A DNA stretch of 64,000 nt from an uncultured Eubacteriales bacterium (lineage in GTDB: Bacteria; Bacillota; Clostridia; Oscillospirales; Oscillospiraceae), in the NCBI GenBank assembly GCA_900540635.1, contig UQGU01000001.1, positions 62,001 through 126,000 on the forward strand. Reading direction: 5' to 3'. A program made the translations under genes and the position numbers. The number at the start of each line of letters is the position of its first letter. Within the stretch, counting starts at the first letter, position 1. This document shows positions 8,006-16,362 of the stretch, one piece after another. The notes beneath the pieces were generated by a model. The model ran no database searches. It saw nothing but the letters and a program-made list of their open reading frames with translations, and was not told the DNA's origin.

Positions 8006-9435
8006 AGGGAATTAGTATGGGCCAGTACGGTCAGAGGCGGCCGCCCTACAATGAGGGAGGTTCCGTCCGTATAGCCCTCTTCCCTGCCCTTCAGCGCTTC
8101 AATCAGCTTTCCGCGAAGCAGGGCCACCCGCTGGGGATGGGACTCCAGCACGTTTTTCGTCTCGTGGGGGTCCTCCCGCAGGTCGAAATACAGCTCCTTC
8201 CCCGTCTGGGAGTACCAGATGTATTTGTCGTCCTTCGTTACGATGAAGTGCATGGAGTCCTGCCCCAGTGTGTGCTCACCGTGAAGGTATTCCCGGTCTA
8301 CCGGGTGCAGGAGGCTCTTGCCGTCCACTGTCTCCGGAATCGGCGCGCCCGCCAGCTCCAGCAGAGTGGGCATCACGTCCCGCAGCTCCGCCAGATCATT
8401 GTGGATAGTGCCGTGCTTGCCCACATACCGCTCCGGGCCGGAGAGGAACAGCGGCACCTGAATACCGCCCTGGAAGGGCTTTGCCTTCTGGAACATCAGG
8501 TGGTCGCCCAGCATCTCCCCGTGGTCGGACACAAACAGGATCACCGTATTATCCATGAGCTGCTGCTCTACAAGCGCGGAGATCAGCCGTCCGATCTGGT
8601 GGTCCATGTGGGTGATGGCGGCGTAGTAGCCCGCCCGCAGCTGGTGAATATAGCTTTCGTCCGAGGGGCAGGATTGGGCGTGGTAGCTGTGGCCGTCCCG
8701 GAGCCAGCGTGCGGTGTCATTCCAGTCTCCCCGCCAGGGCGCTGCCAGCGGACGATCCTTGTACAGATTCAGATAGTATTCCGGCGCGTCCAGGGGCGGA
8801 TGGGGCCGCACGAAGCTGGCCATCAGGAAGAAAGGTTGGGACCGGTCTCGGCGGCGCAGGAAATCCAGACATTCGCTGGCGACCCAGTTGGTGGGATGGT
8901 ATTTCTCCTCGTAGATCCAGGGGCGCACCACCCAGCTGTTGCAGTCCAGCCCCGTATCCACCGGGTCCGCGTCCGCGCCCAGCTGCTGCTTGAGCCACCA
9001 ATAGTAATCATCCGCGACCCGCTGGTCCTCAAAGCTGGGGGTGGTGGGCCTGCGGTAGGCGTGCAGATACCCGTCGTGGAGCCGCACATCGTGGAAGCCC
9101 AGATTATTTCGCAGGGGGTGGACGTGCATCTTTCCAATACACTGGGTATAGTAGCCTGCCCTGCTCAGCTCTCCGGCCAGGGTGTGGGCATAATTCCAGG
9201 GAACCAGGTCCTCATAGCCCACCCGGCCCGTGTGGGCCTGGGACATACCGGTATAAAGGCTTGCCCGGGCGGGAACACAGGTGGGGCATGCGGAGTAGGC
9301 GTTGGGATAGCGGACACCCTCCGCGGCCAGTGCGTCCAGGAAGGGCGTTTTCACATCCGGATGCCCGGCAATGCCCAGACAGTCGCCCCGGAGCTGGTCT
9401 GCCATCAGCAGAATAATATTGGGTCGTTGCTCCAT
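8002..9435 (-). CDS. Type I sulfatase, Cys-type, cytoplasmic
   Basis: The 477-residue sulfatase of the alkaline phosphatase superfamily shows the active-site sequence C53-V-P-A-R57, where Cys is converted to formylglycine, and an N-terminal metal-binding stretch (ILLMADQLRGD). A later SDHGEMLGDH motif adds metal ligands. The ATG at 9435 lies eight bases after GGAGG; the upstream in-frame ATG at 9450 overlaps that site. There is no signal peptide, so the substrate must be imported first. Its operon with a GH112 phosphorylase and a sugar ABC importer suggests sulfated mucin-type oligosaccharides; the linkage cannot be read from sequence. Confidence 0.9.
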   Translation of the reverse strand: MEQRPNIILLMADQLRGDCLGIAGHPDVKTPFLDALAAEGVRYPNAYSACPTCVPARASLYTGMSQAHTGRVGYEDLVPWNYAHTLAGELSRAGYYTQCIGKMHVHPLRNNLGFHDVRLHDGYLHAYRRPTTPSFEDQRVADDYYWWLKQQLGADADPVDTGLDCNSWVVRPWIYEEKYHPTNWVASECLDFLRRRDRSQPFFLMASFVRPHPPLDAPEYYLNLYKDRPLAAPWRGDWNDTARWLRDGHSYHAQSCPSDESYIHQLRAGYYAAITHMDHQIGRLISALVEQQLMDNTVILFVSDHGEMLGDHLMFQKAKPFQGGIQVPLFLSGPERYVGKHGTIHNDLAELRDVMPTLLELAGAPIPETVDGKSLLHPVDREYLHGEHTLGQDSMHFIVTKDDKYIWYSQTGKELYFDLREDPHETKNVLESHPQRVALLRGKLIEALKGREEGYTDGTSLIVGRPPLTVLAHTNSL

Positions 9436-9477
9436 ATCAAAAACCTCCATAATGGTCTTCTGTCGATCATAAAGAAA

Positions 9478-9523
9478 GGGCTGTTAAGAAAGAATGTCGA
9501 TCGACGCGACTTTTTAACAGCCC
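9478..9523 (-). terminator. Intercistronic hairpin between GH112 gene and sulfatase
   Basis: Arms GGGCTGTTAA (9478-9487) and TTAACAGCCC (9514-9523) enclose a loop containing GTCGATCGAC. On the minus strand CCC is followed by TTTCTTTAT, a weak T-run. It probably attenuates read-through from the phosphorylase gene into the sulfatase genes. Confidence 0.6.
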
Positions 9524-9531
9524 TTTTCTTC

Positions 9532-11697
9532 TTATAGATTATACCATTTGATTTCGTTTGCGTCCAGATGCAGTTCAAAGCTGCCGCTGTCCGTGTATAC
9601 GGTGGTATCCTGGGGAACGTAGGTGTTGTTGACCACGCAGTACTTGCCGTTGGCGACGAAGGCGTGAACCTCGACGTTATAGTTGGTGGAGAACCACTTG
9701 CGGAGCGTGTCCTCTCCGTGGGAAGCCCACAGGATCGCCCGATACAGCACACGGCTGTTTTCAAAGGAATAAGGAAGGCCGGAGATATAAACGCCGCGGC
9801 CGCTGCCAAAGGCGTTGACTGCCATCTGAACCTCTTTATCCTGCTGGACCAGAATCTCGGTGTTTTCGAGGGCGTAGATGTTTTTCTTCCCCTCACCGAA
9901 GTCTACAGTTTCAGCCACATCGGCCAGAATAAAGTGTTCGGGGTGCTGCTCCCAGTTGTATTTGTCGTAGCCCAGGGTAAAGCCGGTCTCTTTCTCCACG
10001 CCCAGGACATTGGCCAGCTGGAGGTAATGTCCCTGGTACTGGTGGCCGGAAGGCTCGCCAACACCAATAAAGCCACCGCCGTTGTAGACATATTTGCGGA
10101 TGGCGGAGGAAATCGCGGGGTCCTCCCATTCCGCGCCGCCGGTGTGGGCCGTGTCGCCGTCGCCCACGTTGATGATCACGTCGATGTCATCCAGAATGGA
10201 GGCATCACCGCGAATGTCGTCAAAGGAAATGAATTTCACATCGAAGGGCGCGCCGGACAGGGCTTCGATCACGCCCGCATAGGAATAGTTTTGCTTCTGA
10301 TACAGGGCATGGTGGACCATATGGCAGCCCCAGGAGCGCTGCTTGCCCCAGCAGTTGAGGACGGCCACCGTCTTGACACAGTAGGGGATGGTTCCTTTGA
10401 TGTTTTCGTAGAGCTCCCGGAACTCGTTGCAGACGGATTCAATATAATCCACAAACTCCGGGAATTCCAGAGCAAGCTTTAAGTATCCGCCGTAGCCGAT
10501 GCGGTCGATGGGCTTGCGCAGGATGGCCCGGCGGGCTGTGACCCAATTCTCCTTGGCCTCCTTCACCGGATCGCCCCCCTCGTGGAAGGTGTCCGGGAAG
10601 AAATAGGGCAGGAACCGACCCTCGGTGTACTTAACGCCGGGAATGTCGGAGATCAGCCGCAGGGTGGAGCCGTTGCCCACAGAGCCAACGACTGCATCCA
10701 GACCGATGGTTTTGAATTCCTCCATGTAGGGCTCGGTGCCGATGAAGTGATCTCCCAGGAACATCATCGCTTCCTTGCCCAGCTCGTGGGTGATGTCCAC
10801 CATTTCCTTTGCCAGAGCGGCTACCTCCCGGCGCTGGAAGGCCTGGAAGTCTTTGTACTCCTTGGATGGAATCCGGTACTGATTGTTGTAGTAGCCCTGG
10901 TCCACAATGTATTCGGGCCGGAATTTGTAGCCCACCTCCCGTTCAAACTGCTCCAGGATGTAGGGAGAGACAGAGGCGGAATACCCATACCAATCCACAT
11001 ATTTTTCCCGTTTCAGCTCGTCGAAGATCAGGGTGAACTGGTGGAAGAAGGTGGTGTAGCGGATGACATTCACATAGGGATGGTCGGCAATAAACTTCCG
11101 CAGCCGCTCCATGGTGAATTTATGGGTTCTGGGCTGGCGTACATCAAAGGTGATCTGGTGTTCAAAATTTTGCCAGTTGTTGGTGACGGCGTTGTACATA
11201 TGAACCGGGTCCCAGATGATATAGGCCAGGAAAGCGACGGTATACTCGTGGAAGGCTTCGCAGTTTGCAATTTCCACGCAGCCGGTCGATTCGTTGTACT
11301 GCCAGTTTTCGGGGGAAACCACGGTCCCGGTGGTCCGGTCCATAACCTCCCACCAGCGCTTGATATCGTCCCGTGTATTGACCTCCAGCAGTTCCGCGCT
11401 GATGCCCTTCATCAGCGGAATGGAGAGGGTGTCTCCGGCAGCCGTGTGGAAGTCGGTCATAATGTAGCACTGCTGGATTTCATCGGGATTGGCCTTTGCC
11501 CAGGCGTTGTCCTTGCGGGTGGTGTAGTAGGTGGAGTAAATTTTGGCATCCTGCCCCTGGAGTTCGGCGGGGAAATCGGTGCCGTCGCAGTCCCGGATGG
11601 CATCCGCACCCCATTTTTTCAAAATCTCCAGGGTCTGGGGTACAACGTCCAGGTCTGTGGGGATCGTGACCCGGCCCATTTTTCTTGCATCATTCAT
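9532..11697 (-). CDS. GH112 1,3-beta-galactosyl-N-acetylhexosamine phosphorylase
   Basis: The 721-residue length and the N-terminal GRVTIPTDLD...WGADAIRDCDGTDFP pattern are those of the GH112 family. These enzymes split lacto-N-biose or galacto-N-biose with phosphate to galactose 1-phosphate and the free N-acetylhexosamine. No signal peptide is present, so it works in the cytoplasm on imported disaccharide. GAGGAG lies nine bases before the ATG. A member acting on galactosyl-rhamnose also exists in the family, so the exact acceptor is open. The context (CUT1 importer, sulfatase) fits mucin core or host-glycan use. Confidence 0.9.
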   Translation of the reverse strand: MNDARKMGRVTIPTDLDVVPQTLEILKKWGADAIRDCDGTDFPAELQGQDAKIYSTYYTTRKDNAWAKANPDEIQQCYIMTDFHTAAGDTLSIPLMKGISAELLEVNTRDDIKRWWEVMDRTTGTVVSPENWQYNESTGCVEIANCEAFHEYTVAFLAYIIWDPVHMYNAVTNNWQNFEHQITFDVRQPRTHKFTMERLRKFIADHPYVNVIRYTTFFHQFTLIFDELKREKYVDWYGYSASVSPYILEQFEREVGYKFRPEYIVDQGYYNNQYRIPSKEYKDFQAFQRREVAALAKEMVDITHELGKEAMMFLGDHFIGTEPYMEEFKTIGLDAVVGSVGNGSTLRLISDIPGVKYTEGRFLPYFFPDTFHEGGDPVKEAKENWVTARRAILRKPIDRIGYGGYLKLALEFPEFVDYIESVCNEFRELYENIKGTIPYCVKTVAVLNCWGKQRSWGCHMVHHALYQKQNYSYAGVIEALSGAPFDVKFISFDDIRGDASILDDIDVIINVGDGDTAHTGGAEWEDPAISSAIRKYVYNGGGFIGVGEPSGHQYQGHYLQLANVLGVEKETGFTLGYDKYNWEQHPEHFILADVAETVDFGEGKKNIYALENTEILVQQDKEVQMAVNAFGSGRGVYISGLPYSFENSRVLYRAILWASHGEDTLRKWFSTNYNVEVHAFVANGKYCVVNNTYVPQDTTVYTDSGSFELHLDANEIKWYNL

Positions 11698-11752
11698 AGA
11701 AGGATTCTCCTCGAAACGTAATTATAGAATAGAATAGGTTTGCGCAATTGGC

Positions 11753-12610
11753 TCAGCCCTTGACACCGCCGCCGGTAACGCCTGCAATGATCTTCTCAGA
11801 CAAGAACAGATACAGCAGGAAGGTGGGCAGGAATACGATGATCACCGCGGCGAACATCGCGCCGTACTGGCCGGAATACTTCATTGCGTTGACGATTTGC
11901 AGCAGGCCCACGCCAACCGGGGTCATGGAGTCGCTGGTGGTGAAGATCAGGGCCATGAAGAACTCATTCCATACGGACATGAAATTGAAGATGGTGACGG
12001 TAATAACCGCGGGCTGGACCAGGGGGAGCATGATCTTCCAGAAGGTCCTGGAATGGCTACACCCATCGATGTAGGCGGCCTCCTCGTAGGACCGGGACAG
12101 GGTGGAGAAAAAGTCCAGCAGATAGATGGTGGTATAGGGGACCCGAAGCATGATATAGAGTACCACCAGCAGGATCCGGCCCTTGATGCCCCAGCGCACA
12201 GCCAGGGAATACAGGGGCATGATGATCATAATGGTGGGGACGCTCATTGCGATGACGAGTCCGATGCGGATGGCCTTGCCGCCGGTAAACTGCCAGCGGG
12301 ACAGCACATAGGCGCCGGGAGCGGAGATCAGCAGTACGCCCGCGCAGGAGATAATGGCGTAGATCAGGCTGTTGAAGAAATACAGGGATACATTCTGCGT
12401 ATTCCAGGCGATGGCGTAGTTCTCCCATTTGAGGCCCTTGGAGAAATCCAGGACGGCACCGGTTAATATCTGCTTTGTGGAGGAAAGACTGGCGCAGATG
12501 ATCCAGAACAGCATAACGGTTGTAAACGCGACCCACAGGCCTACGATCAGGTAGCCGGGGAAGAGCCGGGCTTCCTTTTTCCAATTGATTTTGTTGTGAT
12601 ATTTTGCCAT
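11753..12610 (-). CDS. Sugar ABC transporter permease, MalG type (CUT1)
   Basis: This is a 285-residue permease with about six membrane segments and the EAA loop EEAAYIDGCSHSRTFWKIMLP near residues 190-210. It pairs with the permease just upstream (15-base gap). No ATPase is in the operon; CUT1 systems of Firmicutes commonly share one MsmK-type ATPase encoded elsewhere. Given the adjacent GH112 gene, the cargo is probably a beta-1,3-linked galactosyl-N-acetylhexosamine, possibly sulfated. Confidence 0.9.
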   Translation of the reverse strand: MAKYHNKINWKKEARLFPGYLIVGLWVAFTTVMLFWIICASLSSTKQILTGAVLDFSKGLKWENYAIAWNTQNVSLYFFNSLIYAIISCAGVLLISAPGAYVLSRWQFTGGKAIRIGLVIAMSVPTIMIIMPLYSLAVRWGIKGRILLVVLYIMLRVPYTTIYLLDFFSTLSRSYEEAAYIDGCSHSRTFWKIMLPLVQPAVITVTIFNFMSVWNEFFMALIFTTSDSMTPVGVGLLQIVNAMKYSGQYGAMFAAVIIVFLPTFLLYLFLSEKIIAGVTGGGVKG

Positions 12611-12625
12611 AGCTGCACTCCTACC

Positions 12626-13519
12626 TTAGTATTCCAGGTCCGAATCCTTCAAAGTCAGATTGGTGATGACGTATACGGCAATGATAATCAGCGTCAGCAC
12701 AACACCCACGGCCGCGCCCGCGCCCGCGTCCCGTTCCACGACACCCTTGCCGCCGAATACGGTATCATACAGGTATACAACAGGAACAATGGTGGCCGTC
12801 TCCGTATTGATGGGCGAGAACATCTTGGTCCACAGGAAAAAGGTCGTGGCATTGATGCTCCAGAAGGTGATGGTAGTACGGAGTACCCCCTTCAACAGGG
12901 GCAGCGTGATCCGGAACAGTTTGTCGAAAACATTCGCCCCGTCGATGGTAGCTGCCTCGTACAGCTCCGCGGGGATACCCTCAATACCGCTGATGAAGAT
13001 CAGCATGTAGTAGCCGACGCTGCCGAAGATAAAGGCAACCATCATAGCCCAGAAGATCAGGTCTGTGCCCAGCCAGCGGATATTCGAGCCGCCGAACAGC
13101 TTGACGATCTGGTTCAGCAGACCGTAGTCGTAATTGAAGATATACTGAACCCACATGGTGGCCAGGGCCACGGCGCTGATGATATTGGGCATATAGATGG
13201 CGGCCTTGAAGAATTTCGCGCCCCGGATGCCGCTGGTCAGAATAACAGCCATGATCATAGACAGAATCATGGTGATCACGCCGCCCACCAGCCAGATCAT
13301 CAGCATATTTTTCATGGAGCTGATAAATCCGGCGTTGCGCATGATTTTGAAATAGTTCCCCAGGCCGTAGAAGCTCCAGGCGCTGGTAGATGCCGTCAGG
13401 CTCTCCACCTTAAAGAAGCTCATGATCACTGTCCGGAGAACCGGATAGACATACATGAACAGCAGGCAAAGAACGGTTGGCAGGATAAACAGGAAAATCA
13501 TGGTTTTGTTCTTTTTCAT
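12626..13519 (-). CDS. Sugar ABC transporter permease, MalF type (CUT1)
   Basis: This 297-residue partner permease has about six membrane segments and the EAA loop (LYEAATIDGANVFDKLFRITLP). It follows the binding protein after a 218-base gap holding a strong hairpin, as often seen where the binding protein must be made in excess. With the MalG-type gene downstream it forms the channel of the glycan importer. Confidence 0.9.
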   Translation of the reverse strand: MKKNKTMIFLFILPTVLCLLFMYVYPVLRTVIMSFFKVESLTASTSAWSFYGLGNYFKIMRNAGFISSMKNMLMIWLVGGVITMILSMIMAVILTSGIRGAKFFKAAIYMPNIISAVALATMWVQYIFNYDYGLLNQIVKLFGGSNIRWLGTDLIFWAMMVAFIFGSVGYYMLIFISGIEGIPAELYEAATIDGANVFDKLFRITLPLLKGVLRTTITFWSINATTFFLWTKMFSPINTETATIVPVVYLYDTVFGGKGVVERDAGAGAAVGVVLTLIIIAVYVITNLTLKDSDLEY

Positions 13520-13636
13520 ACTGGTATCACCTCAGGAAAGAAATGGTTTGCAGGGCGAGGGCCTGCGCCCGCATCGCGGGCAAGCCCAAATCAGGCACAC
13601 GCGCCCGACCTGCAAGAAAAAGCTTTTATCTGCAAA

Positions 13637-13659
13637 GGCGGCACCGAATCGGTGCCGCC
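13637..13659 (-). terminator. Attenuator hairpin after the sugar-binding protein
   Basis: Perfect arms GGCGGCACCG and CGGTGCCGCC separated by AAT lie in the 13520-13737 gap. On the minus strand a loosely T-rich stretch follows (TTTGCAGATAAAAGC). Partial termination here would lower permease expression relative to the binding protein. Confidence 0.65.
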
Positions 13660-13737
13660 TCCGTTCAGACTGAGGGAATCTTAAGCAAATCCGTTACAGC
13701 CGCGGCGATAGGCAGCATTCCGCAATGGATCGCAGAA

Positions 13738-15036
13738 TCAGCCGCACAGGGTATCCAGATAAGCACAGTAATCAGCACCGGTGGCGTACTTGCCCTCAAA
13801 CAGCTCGATCATGGAGCTCTTGATGGTGGACCAGCCATCCAGGGTGTTCAGAGCGCCGCACCAGCTCATGGGAGAGGTGGTGTTCTTCAGAGCTTCCACG
13901 GAGCCAACCAGGACGGACTCATTCAGACGGGTATCGGCGGGAATCTGACCGCAGTTGTCAGCCAGCATCTGACCGTAGGTACCGGTCACGATGTACATGA
14001 TGAAGTCAAACGCAGCCTGGGCATTCTCGGTGTAGGAGGAGATGGCCAGGGAGTTGGCGCCTGCGTAAGCGGAGGCGTCCGCGTTGTTCTCGACTTCGGG
14101 ATAGTTGAAGAAGCCCCAGTTCACAGACTCACCCACGGCGGCATCAACCTCGGAGGTAACGTAGTTGGCGCAGACGACCATAGCGGCGGTGCCCAGACCG
14201 ACCTTGGTCTGGCTGGCGGGGTAAGCATCGGGCGCGCCATCGGCCAGGAAGCCGGCGTTTACCAGATCAATGGTCTCCTGTGCGGCAGCAACGGCGGCCT
14301 CGTTGGCAGCCCAGCCGCCGTTCAGGCCCAGCTCCTTGATGCCGTCCTCGCCCAGGTGACGGACCAGGTGATAGTAGAAGTTGAAGTTGGCATAAGCGCC
14401 GTCCAGCGCCAGAGCCTCGTAGCCGTTGGCCTCCAGGGTCTCGCAGGTGGTCAGGAACTCAGCCCAGGTAGTGGGAGTCTTGGTGATGTTGCAGGCATCG
14501 AAAACATCCTTGTTGTAGAACACGCCGCCGATCTGGGGCTGCTCCACGATGGAGTTCAGATAGCCAGCCCACGCGACAGACTGGTTGTTAAAGCAGGCAT
14601 AGCTGAAATCGGCGTAACCGGCAGCGTCGGCCATCTCGGTCAGGTCGTAGGTATAGGGGGCATAGGCATTGCCAATACGGTTGTAGTCATCCTCGAAGAT
14701 GTCCAGCTTTTCGCCGGACTCCAGCGCGGCGGAGAGCAGGGTATTGACATCGCGGCCCTTCCACTCAATGTTGACGTGGGCACCGGTGTCAGCCTCAAAG
14801 GCATCGGCAGCGGCCTGAATGACCTGGGCCTGGGCCTCGCCGGCAGTCCACATGGACCACATCGTCAGTTCAACGCCTTCATACTTCTTGGTGTCCGCGG
14901 GAGCCTCGGTAGCTTCGCTTGCCTTGGTTTCGGCGGGAGCAGCAGTCGTCTGGGTTTCTGCGCTCTGGGAGCTGCCGCAGGCGACCAGTGCCAGGGCCAT
15001 AGCCAGAACCAACAGAAGGGAGATGATCTTCTTCAT
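13738..15036 (-). CDS. Sugar-binding lipoprotein of CUT1 ABC importer
   Basis: The 432-residue extracellular solute-binding protein has a signal peptide with lipobox ending at C20 (ALVAC), then a Thr/Ala/Glu-rich linker (about 22-52) and a family 1 binding fold. The ATG at 15036 is seven bases after GGAGG; a TTG five codons upstream overlaps that site and is rejected. It heads the operon that continues with two permeases, the GH112 phosphorylase, the sulfatase and its maturase. By operon logic its ligand is lacto-N-biose/galacto-N-biose-like, perhaps sulfated. Confidence 0.9.
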   Translation of the reverse strand: MKKIISLLLVLAMALALVACGSSQSAETQTTAAPAETKASEATEAPADTKKYEGVELTMWSMWTAGEAQAQVIQAAADAFEADTGAHVNIEWKGRDVNTLLSAALESGEKLDIFEDDYNRIGNAYAPYTYDLTEMADAAGYADFSYACFNNQSVAWAGYLNSIVEQPQIGGVFYNKDVFDACNITKTPTTWAEFLTTCETLEANGYEALALDGAYANFNFYYHLVRHLGEDGIKELGLNGGWAANEAAVAAAQETIDLVNAGFLADGAPDAYPASQTKVGLGTAAMVVCANYVTSEVDAAVGESVNWGFFNYPEVENNADASAYAGANSLAISSYTENAQAAFDFIMYIVTGTYGQMLADNCGQIPADTRLNESVLVGSVEALKNTTSPMSWCGALNTLDGWSTIKSSMIELFEGKYATGADYCAYLDTLCG

Positions 15037-15091
15037 TTGTTGTTCCTCCAAAATATAAATTCGTGTCGGGGGTTCCCCGGTTCACGCTATA

Positions 15092-15132
15092 AGCATACTG
15101 TTTTTCACATTATTAATCAATTATTATATTGC
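15092..15132 (-). promoter_or_regulatory. Promoter of the glycan operon with an upstream AraC half-site
   Basis: Read on the minus strand, TTGATT (15115-15120), 17 bases, TATGCT (15092-15097). Just upstream of the -35 lies GCAATATA (15125-15132), the same word found twice, inverted, at the araC promoter. This position suits an activator. Confidence 0.55.
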
Positions 15133-15267
15133 TAATCATTATTACAATCTTGCTTTTTAAAAATTTTTGGATATATCGCTGTATTTTGGCACTGACATTT
15201 TGTACACATTTTATGGGTTAGCTTTTTTATAAATTGACGAATCAATAAAAAATATGGTATTTTTATG

Positions 15268-15317
15268 TTGCATTTCACAAAGAAGTACAATATAATATAT
15301 TGCGATAGCAATATATT
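15268..15317 (+). promoter_or_regulatory. Promoter of the AraC regulator with palindromic operator
   Basis: TTGCAT (15268-15273), 17 bases, TATAAT (15291-15296). A perfect 10-bp inverted repeat, AATATATTGC (15294-15303) and GCAATATATT (15308-15317), covers the -10 and start point, so the regulator probably represses itself here. The rest of the 15037-15337 gap is AT-rich without other recognisable sites. Confidence 0.6.
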
Positions 15318-15337
15318 GATAAAAAGGACGTGCCGCA

Positions 15338-16180
15338 ATGAGCCATATTAACTACGCCTTTGAACAGGCGGATAATTCTTTCCCACATGATAAAATGAAG
15401 CTGCGCAATGTTGCCTCCACCAGGTACAGCGGAGATTGGCTTTCCATCCCCCATTCCCATAGCTATGCGGAGCTGTTTTATATCGTCGGCGGCGAAGGCC
15501 AATTCCAGATCAACGATAAGCTGTTTCCCGTGCATCAGCACCAGCTTGTCATTGTAAACGCAAATGTGATTCATACCGAGGTCAGTCTGGAATCGCATCC
15601 CCTGGAATATATTGTGGTCGGGATTGAGGGGCTGGAATTTACAGCTTCTGAAATTGCGGAGGGCAGTTATTGTGTCTATACCTTCCGGGAAAATAATGAG
15701 GTCCTGTCCTGTATGCAGAAAATTCTCGCGGAAATGCAAAATCGGGAATCCAAGTTTCAAATTCTTTGTCAGGCATATATGGACATCATTGTGGTGCAAC
15801 TGGCCCGTAACGCCAGCGTTTCTGTTGCGCCGATTCATTCCAAGTTGCCTGCCAACCGCCAGTGCGCGACGGTAAAACGGTATATCGACCACCATTACAA
15901 AGAAAACATCACACTGGATCAGCTGGCGGAAAAGGTCAGCATCAATAAATATTACATGGCCCATGCCTTTAAGCGGGAGTATGGGATCTCGCCCGTCAAC
16001 TATATGATCGACTGCCGTATTCGGGAAGGAAAACGGCTTCTGGCCGAGACAGACCTCGCGCCGTCTCAAATTGCGTCCATTCTTGGATTCTCCTCCTCCA
16101 GCTATTTCTCCCAGACCTTCCGCAATGTGGAGGGGACGACCCCTACAGAATACCGAAAAGCCAATCAGGTGAAATTCTGA
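15338..16180 (+). CDS. AraC-family regulator with N-terminal cupin
   Basis: The 280-residue regulator has an N-terminal cupin sensor domain (HSHSYAELFYIVGG around residues 39-52) and a C-terminal AraC double helix-turn-helix (about 177-277, with LDQLAEKVSINKYYMAHAFKR and IASILGFSSSSYFSQTFR). It is divergent from the glycan operon, and both promoters share the TATATTGC word, so it is very probably the operon's ligand-responsive activator. The ligand is expected to be a sugar released or imported by that operon, by inference only. Confidence 0.9.
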   Translation: MSHINYAFEQADNSFPHDKMKLRNVASTRYSGDWLSIPHSHSYAELFYIVGGEGQFQINDKLFPVHQHQLVIVNANVIHTEVSLESHPLEYIVVGIEGLEFTASEIAEGSYCVYTFRENNEVLSCMQKILAEMQNRESKFQILCQAYMDIIVVQLARNASVSVAPIHSKLPANRQCATVKRYIDHHYKENITLDQLAEKVSINKYYMAHAFKREYGISPVNYMIDCRIREGKRLLAETDLAPSQIASILGFSSSSYFSQTFRNVEGTTPTEYRKANQVKF

Positions 16181-16362
16181 AACGGAAATGAAGGAAGTCG
16201 CTTTCCTGCTAGGCACTTGAATGAAACATAATACTCTCTTCACTTGTGAATTGAGTTGCATGCACTAAACAGCACGCAAAGTTATACGAAAGGTTGGAGC
16301 GAGTCAGTCTCTCCCGGTCAATTAAGATATTTTTCTCTGTCAAGGACAAACATTGACCATAA

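Noticed and set aside
16181..16362. Left attachment site of the mobile element
   Set aside because: No word longer than a few bases matched the right-hand flank (26526-26830), so no att site is claimed.
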